This document shows, piece after piece, positions 34,774-43,403 of a stretch of 64,000 bases of DNA (positions are counted from its first letter, which is position 1; every line of letters begins with the position of its first letter). The notes below the pieces were generated by a model. That model ran no database searches, was not told the DNA's origin, and saw only the letters and a list, made by a program, of their open reading frames with translations. The translations under genes were made by a program, and so were the position numbers. This DNA comes from Rugamonas fusca (GTDB taxonomy: Bacteria > Pseudomonadota > Gammaproteobacteria > Burkholderiales > Burkholderiaceae_D): contig NZ_JACEZS010000002.1 of assembly GCF_014042365.1 (NCBI RefSeq), forward strand, positions 124,001-188,000, written 5' to 3'.

Positions 34774-37053
34774 TCAGTCCGCAGGTACGCCGCAGCGCTG
34801 CACCAGTTGTTCAAACTCGGCCAAGGGCAACGGCCGGCCGTACAGGTAACCCTGGTAATGCCGGCAGCCGGCCGCTTCCAGCCGCTGGCGCTGCAGCTCC
34901 GTCTCCACCCCTTCCGCGATCACATCCAGGTGCAGGCTGGCGGCCATGCCCGTGATGGTGCTGACGATGGCCTGGTCGCTGCCGTCGGTGGCCAGGTCGC
35001 GCACGAAGGACTGGTCGATCTTGAGCTGGTCCAGCGGCAGCCGCTTCAGGTATTGCAGCGACGAGTAGCCGGTGCCGAAATCGTCGAGCGAGAACTTGAT
35101 GCCCAGCGCCTTCAACTCCTTCATGGTGGCGATGGTTTCCTCGATATTGTCGACCAGGATGCTCTCCGTCAGTTCCAGCTTGAGCACGCCGGGCGGCAGC
35201 CGGTAGCGCGCCAGCGCGTGGCGCACGTGCTCGACGAACTGGTGCTGGCGGAACTGGCGCGCGCTCACGTTAATGGCCAGCACCAGCGCGCGCGTGCGCG
35301 CGTCGGCCTGCCACGCGTGCAGCTGGGCGCACGCTTGTTCGAGCACCCAGTCGCCAATCGGCAGGATCAGGCCCGTCTCCTCGGCCAGCGGGATGAACTG
35401 GGCCGGCGACACGAAGCTGCCATCGGCCCGTTCCCAGCGGATCAGCGCCTCGGCGCCCAGCGCGCGGCCCTGCTGGTCCACCTGCACCTGGTAGTACAGG
35501 CGGAACTGGTCCTGCTCCAGCGCCAGGCACATCTGCTCCTCCAGCTGGGCGCGCGCCGTGATGTTGTCCTGCATCTGCTGGTCGAAAAAGCGCATGCCGT
35601 TGCGGCCCGCCTTCTTGGCCTGGTACATGGCGATGTCGGCCTGCACCAGCACTTCGTCGGGCTGCTGGCGGTGGTCGGCGAACAGGGTGATGCCGATGCT
35701 GGGCGTGCTGCGGCAGTTGTGGTGGGCCAGCTGGTAAGGCTGGTTCAGGCTGGCCAGGATCTTGTGCGCCACCATCTCGGTCTTGGTGGCCGCGCCCATG
35801 GGGTCGATGTCCAGTCCCTCGATCAGCACCACGAACTCGTCGCCGCCCAGGCGCGCCACCGTGTCGCACTCGCGCAGGCACGCTTGCAGCCGCTCGGCCA
35901 CCTGCTGCAGCAACAGGTCGCCCACGTTGTGGCCCAGCGTGTCGTTGAGGGTCTTGAAGTTATCGAGGTCGATGAACATCAGGGCGTTGATGCTGTGGCT
36001 GCGCCCCAGCACGTGCAAGGCTTGCTTGAGGCGCTCGAGCAGCAGGCGGCGGTTGGGCAGGCGCGTGAGCGGATCGTAAAACGCCAGGTTCTTGATCTCG
36101 TCGGTGGCGGCCTTGCTGAGCGTGATGTCGCTGAGCGAGGCCACATAATGGGTGGCCAGCTGGTCGGCGTTGCGCACCGCCGTCACGGTCAGCCGCTCCG
36201 GATACACTTCGCCATTCTTGCGGCGGTTCCAGATCTCGCCATCCCAGCGGCCGCGCACGCGCAGGCTTTGCCACATGGTCTTGTAGAAATCGGGGCCATG
36301 GCGGCCCGAGCTGAGCACGGCCGGGGTCTTGCCCGCCACCTCGTGCGAGTCGTAGCCGGTGATGGCCGTGAAGGCCTTGTTGACGCGCAGGATCACGCCA
36401 TTGGCATCCGTCACCAGCATGCCTTCCGTCGTCTCGAACGCGACGGCGGCCACGCGCAGCGCCTCCTCGTTGCGGCGGCTGGCCGTGATCTCGTCGAGCG
36501 TGACGACGGCGCCGGGCCAGCCCTGGCCCACGGGCACGGCCCGCAGGCGCCACCAGCTGTCCTGGCGCGGGTGGGCGCCGCGGTACTCCAGGCTGTAGGC
36601 CGCGCGCCGGCCGGCCAGCACATCGAGCACGCCATCGTGCGCGGCCGTGGCCGCGTCGCTGTCGCGCGCACCGAGTTCCAGCCGGCACAGGCCCGGAAAA
36701 TCGCTGCCCACGGCGGCGTGCAGCGAGGCGCCGTCGCCGGCGGCCGTGGCGGCGCCGCGGCGCCAGGCGGCGTTGACGGCCACCACCATGCCATGGCCAT
36801 CGAGCACGGCCAGGCGCGCGGGGAGCGCATCCAGCACGGCCCAGCTGAAATCGGGCCGGCTGCCCGCCTGATCGGGCACGCCCCCGCCGGGCAAGGCGCC
36901 GCCCGACTGCAGCCAGTCGCAATTGTGGGAACGGGGGCTGAAATCGGGGTCACGTGGCGCATCGGCCAAGGTGGTGCGGCGCTGCAGGGCGCCATGGCCG
37001 GGGGAGGCATCTGCCATCGGGGACGCGTCCGATGGCAGCGGAGGTGTGGTCAT
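34774..37053 (-). CDS. PAS-GGDEF-EAL cyclic-di-GMP protein
   Basis: A 759-residue cytoplasmic protein that may both make and degrade c-di-GMP. Two PAS-like regions (about 55-170 and 185-310; the second has TEGMLVTDANGVILRVNKAF) are followed by a diguanylate cyclase domain with intact GGDEF at about residue 403 and a phosphodiesterase domain with EAL at about 535, ELTES, DDFGTGYSSL and AEGVE. All catalytic motifs are present, so activity bias depends on the PAS input. No transmembrane segment. Upstream lies a perfect FNR box (37118-37131) and a -10 at proper spacing, suggesting low-oxygen induction and an oxygen/redox-linked c-di-GMP switch. Confidence 0.9.
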   Translation of the reverse strand: MTTPPLPSDASPMADASPGHGALQRRTTLADAPRDPDFSPRSHNCDWLQSGGALPGGGVPDQAGSRPDFSWAVLDALPARLAVLDGHGMVVAVNAAWRRGAATAAGDGASLHAAVGSDFPGLCRLELGARDSDAATAAHDGVLDVLAGRRAAYSLEYRGAHPRQDSWWRLRAVPVGQGWPGAVVTLDEITASRRNEEALRVAAVAFETTEGMLVTDANGVILRVNKAFTAITGYDSHEVAGKTPAVLSSGRHGPDFYKTMWQSLRVRGRWDGEIWNRRKNGEVYPERLTVTAVRNADQLATHYVASLSDITLSKAATDEIKNLAFYDPLTRLPNRRLLLERLKQALHVLGRSHSINALMFIDLDNFKTLNDTLGHNVGDLLLQQVAERLQACLRECDTVARLGGDEFVVLIEGLDIDPMGAATKTEMVAHKILASLNQPYQLAHHNCRSTPSIGITLFADHRQQPDEVLVQADIAMYQAKKAGRNGMRFFDQQMQDNITARAQLEEQMCLALEQDQFRLYYQVQVDQQGRALGAEALIRWERADGSFVSPAQFIPLAEETGLILPIGDWVLEQACAQLHAWQADARTRALVLAINVSARQFRQHQFVEHVRHALARYRLPPGVLKLELTESILVDNIEETIATMKELKALGIKFSLDDFGTGYSSLQYLKRLPLDQLKIDQSFVRDLATDGSDQAIVSTITGMAASLHLDVIAEGVETELQRQRLEAAGCRHYQGYLYGRPLPLAEFEQLVQRCGVPAD

Positions 37054-37089
37054 GATTACGGCGTTGGGGGTAAACTGGGGATGCCGAAC

Positions 37090-37095
37090 AGTGTA
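37090..37095 (-). promoter_or_regulatory. -10 element of the PAS-GGDEF-EAL gene
   Basis: Reads TACACT on the minus strand, the same hexamer as at the tolC-like promoter. It begins 29.5 bp from the centre of the FNR box, placing the box at -41.5. The implied start near 37083 leaves a leader of about 30 nt. Confidence 0.6.
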
Positions 37096-37117
37096 TGTAT
37101 TCTAATCGAAAAAATAC

Positions 37118-37131
37118 TTGATCCATATCAA
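37118..37131. promoter_or_regulatory. FNR/ANR box between GGDEF-EAL and TPR genes
   Basis: TTGATCCATATCAA matches all ten conserved FNR positions. The spacing fits a class II promoter for the minus-strand gene. On the plus side only a weaker TATGCA (37151-37156) is seen, so control of the TPR gene is uncertain. Confidence 0.85.
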
Positions 37132-37252
37132 ATGAGGTCAAATATTGCTGTATGCAAATGTTAATATGAAGAAAAAGTCACGCTTGCCTGCGACTCTTGT
37201 AAAATCCGCCGCCACCCCTATCTGGTGCCCATCTCTCACGGAGGCTTTAACC

Positions 37253-38161
37253 ATGACTGCAATGAAACTCGTCCGCACCACCCTGATCGCTTCCGCGCTG
37301 GCGCTGAGCGCCCCCGTGTTCGCGGCCGATCCCACCATGCACGAGGTCTACCTGGCCGCCGAAGCGGGTAAATTCACGGAAGCGCAAGCGATGATGGACC
37401 AGGTGCTGCGCGACCACCCCAACAGCGGCAAGGCCCACTTCGTGGAAGCGGAACTGCTGGCCAAGCAAGGCAAGATGAGCCAGGCCCAGGCTGAACTGAG
37501 CAAGGCTGAACAACTGGCGCCGGGCCTGCCGTTCGCCAAACCGGGCACGGTGGAAAAACTGCGCCTGGTGATGTCCCAGCCCACCCCGGCCCAGCGCGCG
37601 GCGGCGGCCCCCATCACGCACCCGAACTACGGCCAGCAGGCGCCGGCGCCGCGTCCAGCCAATAGCGGCCTGCCGTGGGGCATGCTGCTGATCCTGGGCG
37701 CCGGCCTGGTGGGCTTCATCGTGCTGGCCAGCCGCTTCATGGCGCGCCGCCAGGCCGAGGCGCAAGGCCCGGCCGGCATGGCGCCGTACGCGCCGGGCGC
37801 GCCGCAAGGCTACAACCCCGGCTACAACCAGGGCTACGGCCAGCCGCAGGGCTGGGGCCAGCAAGGCATGGGCCAGCAGCCGCAAGGCCCCGGCATGGGT
37901 TCGCGCATCATGGGCGGCCTGGCCACGGGCGCGGCCGTCGGCGCCGGCGTGGTGGCGGGCGAGGCGCTGATGCGCCACTTCACCGAGGGCGACAGCAATC
38001 GCGAGCGCAGCCACAGCGACAGCCGCAATGACATCATCTACGACGACCCCACCCAGCGCAACAACCTGGCCGGCGACGACATGGGCGGCACCGACTTTGG
38101 CGTGAGCGACAGCGGCTCGTGGGATGACAACAGCGGCGGTGGCGGCGGCGACGACTGGTAA
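37253..38161 (+). CDS. TPR-containing membrane protein of unknown role
   Basis: A 302-residue protein with a signal peptide (MKLVRTTLIASALALS), two TPR-like helices (EVYLAAEAGKFTEAQAMMDQ, KAHFVEAELLAKQGKMSQAQ), a Pro/Gln linker, one transmembrane helix (about 140-162, LPWGMLLILGAGLVGFIVLA), then a Gly/Gln/Tyr-rich low-complexity region and an acidic Gly-rich tail (DDNSGGGGGDDW). The start at 37253 has GGAGG upstream; an ATG at 37262 is an alternative. The layout (periplasmic TPR domain, cytoplasmic disordered tail) suggests a scaffold. No specific function is assigned. Confidence 0.75.
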   Translation: MTAMKLVRTTLIASALALSAPVFAADPTMHEVYLAAEAGKFTEAQAMMDQVLRDHPNSGKAHFVEAELLAKQGKMSQAQAELSKAEQLAPGLPFAKPGTVEKLRLVMSQPTPAQRAAAAPITHPNYGQQAPAPRPANSGLPWGMLLILGAGLVGFIVLASRFMARRQAEAQGPAGMAPYAPGAPQGYNPGYNQGYGQPQGWGQQGMGQQPQGPGMGSRIMGGLATGAAVGAGVVAGEALMRHFTEGDSNRERSHSDSRNDIIYDDPTQRNNLAGDDMGGTDFGVSDSGSWDDNSGGGGGDDW

Positions 38162-38168
38162 TCCCCTC

Positions 38169-38195
38169 CCGGCGGCGCCGTCCGCGCGCCGCCGG
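38169..38195 (+). terminator. GC-rich hairpin after the TPR gene
   Basis: A perfect 9-bp stem, CCGGCGGCG / CGCCGCCGG, around a 9-nt loop starts 8 bp after the stop codon. No T-run follows. Confidence 0.45.
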
Positions 38196-38327
38196 TACGC
38201 CCGCCACGCAACACTTCCCCCTTCTTTTCGCCGGGCCCGCGCAGGAAGTTACCTGCCGGGCCAGTAATTTGCGATACTTGCCGGTGCAGCACTGTTGTCC
38301 GATCCTGTAACGATACCGGAGACCAGC

Positions 38328-39578
38328 ATGGCACCCATCCCGCAGTCCACCCTGGCGGCCGCACGGCGGCGCGCCTTCCTCAGACAGGCCGGCACCCTGG
38401 GCGCGGCCGGCGCCCTGGGCGGCAACACCCTGGCGGCATGGGCTGCGGCGGCGGGCACCGTCACGCTGCCGTTTGAAAACGGCGTGCGCGAACTGGTGGC
38501 GTATCCGCAAAAGCGGCCCCTGATCCTGCTCTCGGCCCGTCCACCCCAGCTGGAAACCCCGTTCGCCCTGTTCAATGAGTACGACATCACGCCCAACGAC
38601 GCATTCTTCGTGCGCTACCACTGGAGCGGCATTCCCACTTCCATCGAACTGCAGGACTACCGGCTGAACGTGGGCGGCAATGTATCCAATCCCTTGTCGC
38701 TGTCGCTGGCGGAGCTGCGCCAGCTGGGCGAGGCGGTGGAAGTGGTGGCCGTCAACCAGTGCTCGGGCAACAGCCGCGGCCTGTTCACGCCGCGCGTGAA
38801 TGGCGGCCAGCTGGCCAACGGCGCCATGGGCAACGCGCGCTGGACCGGCATCGCGCTCAAGACCGTGCTGGAAAAGGCCGGTGTCAAGGCCGGCTCCGTG
38901 CAAGTCAGCTTCAACGGCCTCGATACGCCGCCGACGGGCGACGGGCCCGATTTCATCAAGGCCCTCAGCGTGGACCAGGCCATGGACGGCGAAGTGATGC
39001 TGGCCTGGCAAATGAACGGCGCCGACCTGCCGTTCCTGAACGGCTACCCGCTGCGGCTGGTGGTGCCGGGCCATTACGGCACCTACTGGGTCAAGCACCT
39101 GTCCGACATCACGGTGCTGGACCATCCGTTCGAGGGCTTCTGGATGAACCCCGCCTACCGCATCCCCGACAACGCCTGCGCCTGCACGGCGCCCGGCGTG
39201 GCGCCCGCGAAGACGGTGCCGATCAGCCGCTTCAACGTGCGCTCCTTCATCACCAGCGTGACCGATGGCGCGCCCATCCAGCGCGGCCGCCCGCTCGAGG
39301 TGCGCGGCATCGCCTTCGACGGCGGCCATGGGATCGCCGAAGTGGCGTTTTCGTCCGACGGTGGCCGCAGCTGGCAGGCCGCGCGGCTGGGGCCGGACCT
39401 GGGACGCTATTCGTTCCGGCGCTGGAGCATCGGCTTCACCCCGCCACGCAAGGGCACCTATGAATTGAAGGTACGCGCCGTCAACCGCATCGGCCAGAGC
39501 CAGCCCATGACGGCGCTATGGAACCCGCCAGGCTACATGCGCAATGTGGTGGAAACCGTGCGCGTCGTCGCCGTCTGA
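38328..39578 (+). CDS. Sulfite-oxidase-family molybdopterin enzyme (SorA/SoxC-like)
   Basis: Periplasmic molybdoenzyme, 416 residues. A twin-arginine signal (RRRAFLRQAGTLGAAGALGG) is followed by the oxidoreductase molybdopterin domain with the Mo-ligating Cys in VAVNQCSGNSRG, and a C-terminal Mo-co dimerisation domain (EVRGIAFDGGHGIAEVAFSS). The ATG at 38328 follows GGAG. The next gene, 10 bp away, encodes a small cytochrome c, as in sorAB, where sulfite is oxidised to sulfate with electrons to cytochrome c. Sulfite as substrate is inferred from family and pairing. Confidence 0.86.
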   Translation: MAPIPQSTLAAARRRAFLRQAGTLGAAGALGGNTLAAWAAAAGTVTLPFENGVRELVAYPQKRPLILLSARPPQLETPFALFNEYDITPNDAFFVRYHWSGIPTSIELQDYRLNVGGNVSNPLSLSLAELRQLGEAVEVVAVNQCSGNSRGLFTPRVNGGQLANGAMGNARWTGIALKTVLEKAGVKAGSVQVSFNGLDTPPTGDGPDFIKALSVDQAMDGEVMLAWQMNGADLPFLNGYPLRLVVPGHYGTYWVKHLSDITVLDHPFEGFWMNPAYRIPDNACACTAPGVAPAKTVPISRFNVRSFITSVTDGAPIQRGRPLEVRGIAFDGGHGIAEVAFSSDGGRSWQAARLGPDLGRYSFRRWSIGFTPPRKGTYELKVRAVNRIGQSQPMTALWNPPGYMRNVVETVRVVAV

Positions 39579-39588
39579 GGAGAACGTC

Positions 39589-39915
39589 ATGCGAATGGGA
39601 CACCTGATCGCCATCCTTGGCGCGGCCGCGCTGGCCGCGCCGGCCTGCCACGCAGCGCAAATCGAACTGCCGCCCGAAACGGCGTTGTTCAAACCCAGCC
39701 CCCTGCCCGGCTACGCGCTGGCGCAACGCAATTGCATGTTGTGCCACTCGGTCCACTACATCCAGACCCAGCCGCCGCAAATGACGCGCGCCTACTGGGA
39801 GGCGACGGTAAAGAAAATGAAAAAGCCGTTCGGCGCCCCCTTCCCGGAGGCCGACATTCCGGCCATGGTCGACTACCTGGTCAAGACCTACGGCGCCGAG
39901 CGCGACGCCAAATAA
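39589..39915 (+). CDS. Small periplasmic c-type cytochrome (SorB-like)
   Basis: A 108-residue exported cytochrome c with signal peptide (MRMGHLIAILGAAALAAPAC) and a single haem site CMLCH; the distal Met is probably in the MKKPFGAPFPEADIPAMV region. GAGGAG precedes the start. It is the expected electron acceptor of the adjacent molybdoenzyme, with 10 bp between the genes. It ends convergent with the DUF4139 gene, only 12 bp apart. Confidence 0.85.
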   Translation: MRMGHLIAILGAAALAAPACHAAQIELPPETALFKPSPLPGYALAQRNCMLCHSVHYIQTQPPQMTRAYWEATVKKMKKPFGAPFPEADIPAMVDYLVKTYGAERDAK

Positions 39916-39927
39916 CCCTGGCGGGCA

Positions 39928-41541
39928 TTACCAGGGCAGGCCGGTGACGGTGCCTTCCTTCGGATAGCTGATCGCGTAGCCGGCGCTGATCTTCAGCGTT
40001 TCATGCGGCGCCAGTTGCTGGTCCCAGCCGACCACGCCCTGGCGCTGTTCCCATTGCGTGATCGTGGGCTGGGGTGCGAACGTGGAACGCACCTTGATCT
40101 CGTCGGAGGTGCTGACGGGCGACGCCTCGAGCACCAATACCCGCACCGGCGCCGCGTGGAAGCTGGTGATGGTGTACACGTCCGTCACCGCGCGCTCGCC
40201 GTGCTGCGACAACAAGCCGCCCGTGCCGGACTGCTGGCTGGCCCGGTCCACGGCGACCCGGATCAACTCGTCGCGCCCGAACGGCAGCACCAGCCGCTCC
40301 GACGCCTGCGGGTTCCAGTGCGTGGCGCCGACGTAGCCGCCGTCACGGAACAGCTGCACATTCCCCGCCAGCCATACGCCGGCCGGGCGCGCCGCTTCGG
40401 CCGTCACGACGGCCGCCTTGTCCTGGCGCGGCACCACGCGGATGCGCTGCGTGACGGCCACCGCCTGGCTCGATAGCGCCACCGTCACTTCACGCCCGTC
40501 GGCCGGCAGGGTGACGCGGTTCGGTACACTGAATTCCGTATCGAACGCGCCCTGCTCCTCGATCACGGGCGGGATGTAGTGCTCACCGGCCGGCGCCCGC
40601 GTGGCCATCGCCATCACCGGCGCGGGCGCCGGCGCCGGCGCCGCCATCGCCGCGTAGCCCGATGGTTCGGCCATCCTGTTCTGCACCACGGGCTTGTAAT
40701 AGGTCAGCAGGCGCGGTTGCGGGTCGGGCGCGTCCGGCGAGCGGCGCGGCTGGCCGGTGGACAGCTTCAGCGCCACGCCGTTCCAGTCCTCGCCCGTCTT
40801 TTGCGAGACGCTGGCCAGCCGTTCCAGCTCCACGCGCGACGCGCCCGCATCCAGGCTGGCGCGGTAGACCGGCTTCCAGCCGGCGCCATTGACCTGGTAC
40901 GACACGCGCACCGTACCCGCCTGCCGCACGGCCAGTTGCACGCTGATGCTGCGCTGTTCGCGGCCGCCGCCACGTACCTTGTCCAGCTCCCCCTGCAGCA
41001 CGGCGATCTTGCGGTCGATCTCGCGCACCTGCACCTGGGTGCGCTGGATCTGGCTGAACGCGTCGTGCGCCCCGCGGCGGATGGTGTCGAGCATGGCGCC
41101 CATGGCCTTGCCGTCGGCGGCCACCGGGGTCCGGTCGGCCGGGGCCGCACCGTTCAAATGCTCCAGGTAATTCTGCACCAGCGCGGCCGATTTGGCGTCC
41201 ACGTTGAGCACGTCCTTGCTGTCCTGCAGGGCCAGGATGCGCGCTTCCAGCTCGGCCTGGCGCGCGTTGGCCGCCTCCTCCTTGCCCACGTCGTGCGTCA
41301 CGACCTGGCCCACCTGCACCCCGGCCGAGGCCTGCACCCGCAAGGTGCGCAGGTCGAAGCCGGCCGGCAGGCCGCTGAGGTCGAGGTGGGTCATGCCGGG
41401 CTGGACGGCGCCACTGCGTTCCACCATGGCGCTGCCGGGATACAGGGTGACGCTGGTGATGGGCGCGTCGGTGTCGGCCCGGGCAGCGCCGGTCGCGGCG
41501 CAAGCGAGGGTCAGCAGGAGGGCGATGCGGGTCGGTGTCAT
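39928..41541 (-). CDS. DUF4139 (MuiA-like) exported protein
   Basis: A 537-residue exported protein with signal peptide (MTPTRIALLLTLACAATGAA). An N-terminal DUF4140-type strand region (about 25-100, ITSVTLYPGSAMVERSGAVQ) and a coiled coil (about 95-190) lead to the C-terminal DUF4139 beta-rich domain. Family members include 'mucoidy inhibitor A', but the biochemical role is unknown. It is divergent from the TetR operon, and the palindromic operator at 41619-41642 lies about 80 bp upstream of its start, so shared regulation is possible. Confidence 0.8.
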   Translation of the reverse strand: MTPTRIALLLTLACAATGAARADTDAPITSVTLYPGSAMVERSGAVQPGMTHLDLSGLPAGFDLRTLRVQASAGVQVGQVVTHDVGKEEAANARQAELEARILALQDSKDVLNVDAKSAALVQNYLEHLNGAAPADRTPVAADGKAMGAMLDTIRRGAHDAFSQIQRTQVQVREIDRKIAVLQGELDKVRGGGREQRSISVQLAVRQAGTVRVSYQVNGAGWKPVYRASLDAGASRVELERLASVSQKTGEDWNGVALKLSTGQPRRSPDAPDPQPRLLTYYKPVVQNRMAEPSGYAAMAAPAPAPAPVMAMATRAPAGEHYIPPVIEEQGAFDTEFSVPNRVTLPADGREVTVALSSQAVAVTQRIRVVPRQDKAAVVTAEAARPAGVWLAGNVQLFRDGGYVGATHWNPQASERLVLPFGRDELIRVAVDRASQQSGTGGLLSQHGERAVTDVYTITSFHAAPVRVLVLEASPVSTSDEIKVRSTFAPQPTITQWEQRQGVVGWDQQLAPHETLKISAGYAISYPKEGTVTGLPW

Positions 41542-41618
41542 GGTGCCTGGCGGTTGTGGGTGTCAGGCAATACTGCTGGCCATTGATCAAATTGTCAACC
41601 TTGCGCGCCCGCCCCGTG

Positions 41619-41642
41619 AAAATCGGTCACTTGACCGATTTT
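41619..41642. promoter_or_regulatory. Palindromic operator for the TetR regulator
   Basis: Perfect inverted repeat AAAATCGGTCA / TGACCGATTTT with a 2-bp centre (CT). It sits 43 bp before the tetR ATG at 41686 and about 80 bp before the divergent DUF4139 gene. Size and symmetry fit a TetR dimer site. It would overlap the start codon if translation began at 41641, which supports the later start. Confidence 0.75.
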
Positions 41643-41685
41643 GAAAAATGCCGCACCATGGCCTTTTTCCACGATGGAGCAGGCC

Positions 41686-42312
41686 ATGCACGTCCAGCCG
41701 CTGCGCAGCAAGGAATCGCACACCACCACCAAGGGCCAGGAACGGGCCGACGCCATCCTGGAGGTGGCGCGCGCCACGCTGGCGCGCGATGGCTACGCGG
41801 CGCTGTCGATGCGCAGCGTGGCCCAGCAGGCCGGCATCAGCCTGTCCACCGTGCAGCATTACTATCCGAGCCGCGACGACCTGGTCGAAGCGCTGCTGAC
41901 CCACTTCCTGGACCGCTACCAGCGAGTGATCGAGCAGCGCATGGCGCAGGCCGGCGACAGCCCCCGCATGGCCTTGTTCGCGTCCATCATCGACCTGTGC
42001 CTGGAGGAGCTGCGCGACCAGATCGCCAGCGGCCTGTTCTTCGAAGTGGCGGCGCTGGCCCACCGTCATCCATACGCGGCGCAGATGTTCGACGCCGTGC
42101 TCACGCGCGCGCGCCGCACCGTGCGCAACCTGATCCGCGACATCGTGCCCGCCATGGCGCCGGCCCAGTGCGAGCTGCGCAGCGCCCTGATCGTGGGGCA
42201 GATGGTGGGCGTGATGACCTTTGTGTCCAGCCAGCGTCCCGCCCACGCGGAACTGGACGGGCTGCGCCAGGCCAGCGTGGACGCCATCATGCACATCGCG
42301 TTCGCGCCCTGA
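41686..42312 (+). CDS. TetR-family regulator
   Basis: A 208-residue repressor. The N-terminal helix-turn-helix covers about 17-65 (ADAILEVARATLARDGYAAL, MRSVAQQAGISLSTVQHYYP); the ligand domain fills the rest. The start at 41686 has GGAGCAGG upstream; a TTG at 41641 would add 15 residues and cover the operator. It is followed 49 bp later by a fatty-acid desaturase and then an enoyl-CoA hydratase-family enzyme. I infer control by acyl-CoA or fatty acids, in the manner of DesT/FabR, through the adjacent palindrome. Confidence 0.85.
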   Translation: MHVQPLRSKESHTTTKGQERADAILEVARATLARDGYAALSMRSVAQQAGISLSTVQHYYPSRDDLVEALLTHFLDRYQRVIEQRMAQAGDSPRMALFASIIDLCLEELRDQIASGLFFEVAALAHRHPYAAQMFDAVLTRARRTVRNLIRDIVPAMAPAQCELRSALIVGQMVGVMTFVSSQRPAHAELDGLRQASVDAIMHIAFAP

Positions 42313-42361
42313 CGTTTGCAACATCCATCGCACCAAAACAACCACGACGGAGACGACCAGC

Positions 42362-43360
42362 ATGACCAGCCCCACCCACGCGCCACCCAGGCGCAAGCTC
42401 AGCGACATTTTCAGCAGCGATGAAATCGCCGCCCTCACGGCCCGCTCCGACCTGATGGGCTGGCGCGCCGTGCTGTTCACCTGGGGCGTGATCGCCCTGT
42501 GCTTCGTGGCGCTGGCGCGCTGGCCCCATCCGTTCACGTGGCTGCTGGTGGTGCTGGTGCTGGGCGGGCGCCAGCTGAGCCTGGCCATCCTGATGCACGA
42601 CGCCTCGCATGGCACGCTGTTCCGCAGCCGCCGCCTGAATGAGCTGGTGGGCAACTATGCCTGCGGCAGCGCCATCGGGGTGGACTTGCGGCGCTACCGG
42701 CGCCATCACCTGCAGCACCACGCCAAGACCGGCACGCCCGAGGACACGGACCGCAGCCTGGCCGCACCCTTCCCCACCACGCCGGCCTCGCTGGCGCGCA
42801 AGCTGTTGCGCGACGTGGTGGGCATCTCCGGCCTCAAGCGCGAATTCGGCCTGCTGCTGATGAACGCGGGCGTACTGCGCTGGACCGTGGCCAGCGACAT
42901 CGAACGCTTGCCGCAGCAAGGCCGCACCTGGCGCGACCGCCTGCGCGACCTGGTCCGCAACGGCTGGCAATACTTGCTGTTCCAGGCCCTGTTGCTGGGC
43001 ACGCTGGCGGCCACCGGCCACGCCTGGCTGTACCTGGCCTGGCTGGCCGCCTATTTCACCACCTACAGCCTGTACATGCGCATCCGCTCGATGGCCGAAC
43101 ACGGCTGCACGGAGCACAGCACGGACATGTTGCGCAACACCCGCACCACGCGCGCCGGCCTGCTGGCGCGCGCCACCGTGGCGCCGCTGCGCGTGAACTA
43201 CCACATCGAACACCACCTGATGCCGGCCGTGCCCTATTTCCGCCTGCAGGCGACGCACAACCTGCTGCGCGAGCGCGGCCTGTGCGCCGAACCGCCCGGC
43301 TACCTGGACGTGCTGGCCCTGATGTGCAAGCCGGCCCAGGCCAAGGCCGAAGCCAACTAA
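42362..43360 (+). CDS. Membrane fatty-acid desaturase
   Basis: Di-iron membrane desaturase, 332 residues. The three histidine boxes HDASHG, HHLQHH and HIEHH are in order and at normal spacing, with hydrophobic pairs between them (VLFTWGVIALCFVALARW, WLLVVLVLGGRQLSLAIL, YLLFQALLLGTLAATGHAWL). It introduces a double bond into an acyl chain; position and substrate (lipid, ACP or CoA) are not readable. Second gene of the TetR operon. The electron donor is not encoded nearby. Confidence 0.88.
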   Translation: MTSPTHAPPRRKLSDIFSSDEIAALTARSDLMGWRAVLFTWGVIALCFVALARWPHPFTWLLVVLVLGGRQLSLAILMHDASHGTLFRSRRLNELVGNYACGSAIGVDLRRYRRHHLQHHAKTGTPEDTDRSLAAPFPTTPASLARKLLRDVVGISGLKREFGLLLMNAGVLRWTVASDIERLPQQGRTWRDRLRDLVRNGWQYLLFQALLLGTLAATGHAWLYLAWLAAYFTTYSLYMRIRSMAEHGCTEHSTDMLRNTRTTRAGLLARATVAPLRVNYHIEHHLMPAVPYFRLQATHNLLRERGLCAEPPGYLDVLALMCKPAQAKAEAN

Positions 43361-43403
43361 ATTTCCAACCTCCCCGCCATGCAGATGGCAAGAAAGGACC
43401 GCA

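Noticed and set aside
34465..37164. 899-codon plus-strand frame opposite the GGDEF-EAL gene
   Set aside because: Shadow frame. It also overlaps the dadA 3' end and lacks domains.
40579..41590. Pair of 335-codon frames around the DUF4139 gene
   Set aside because: Both are alternative-frame shadows of the 537-residue exported protein.
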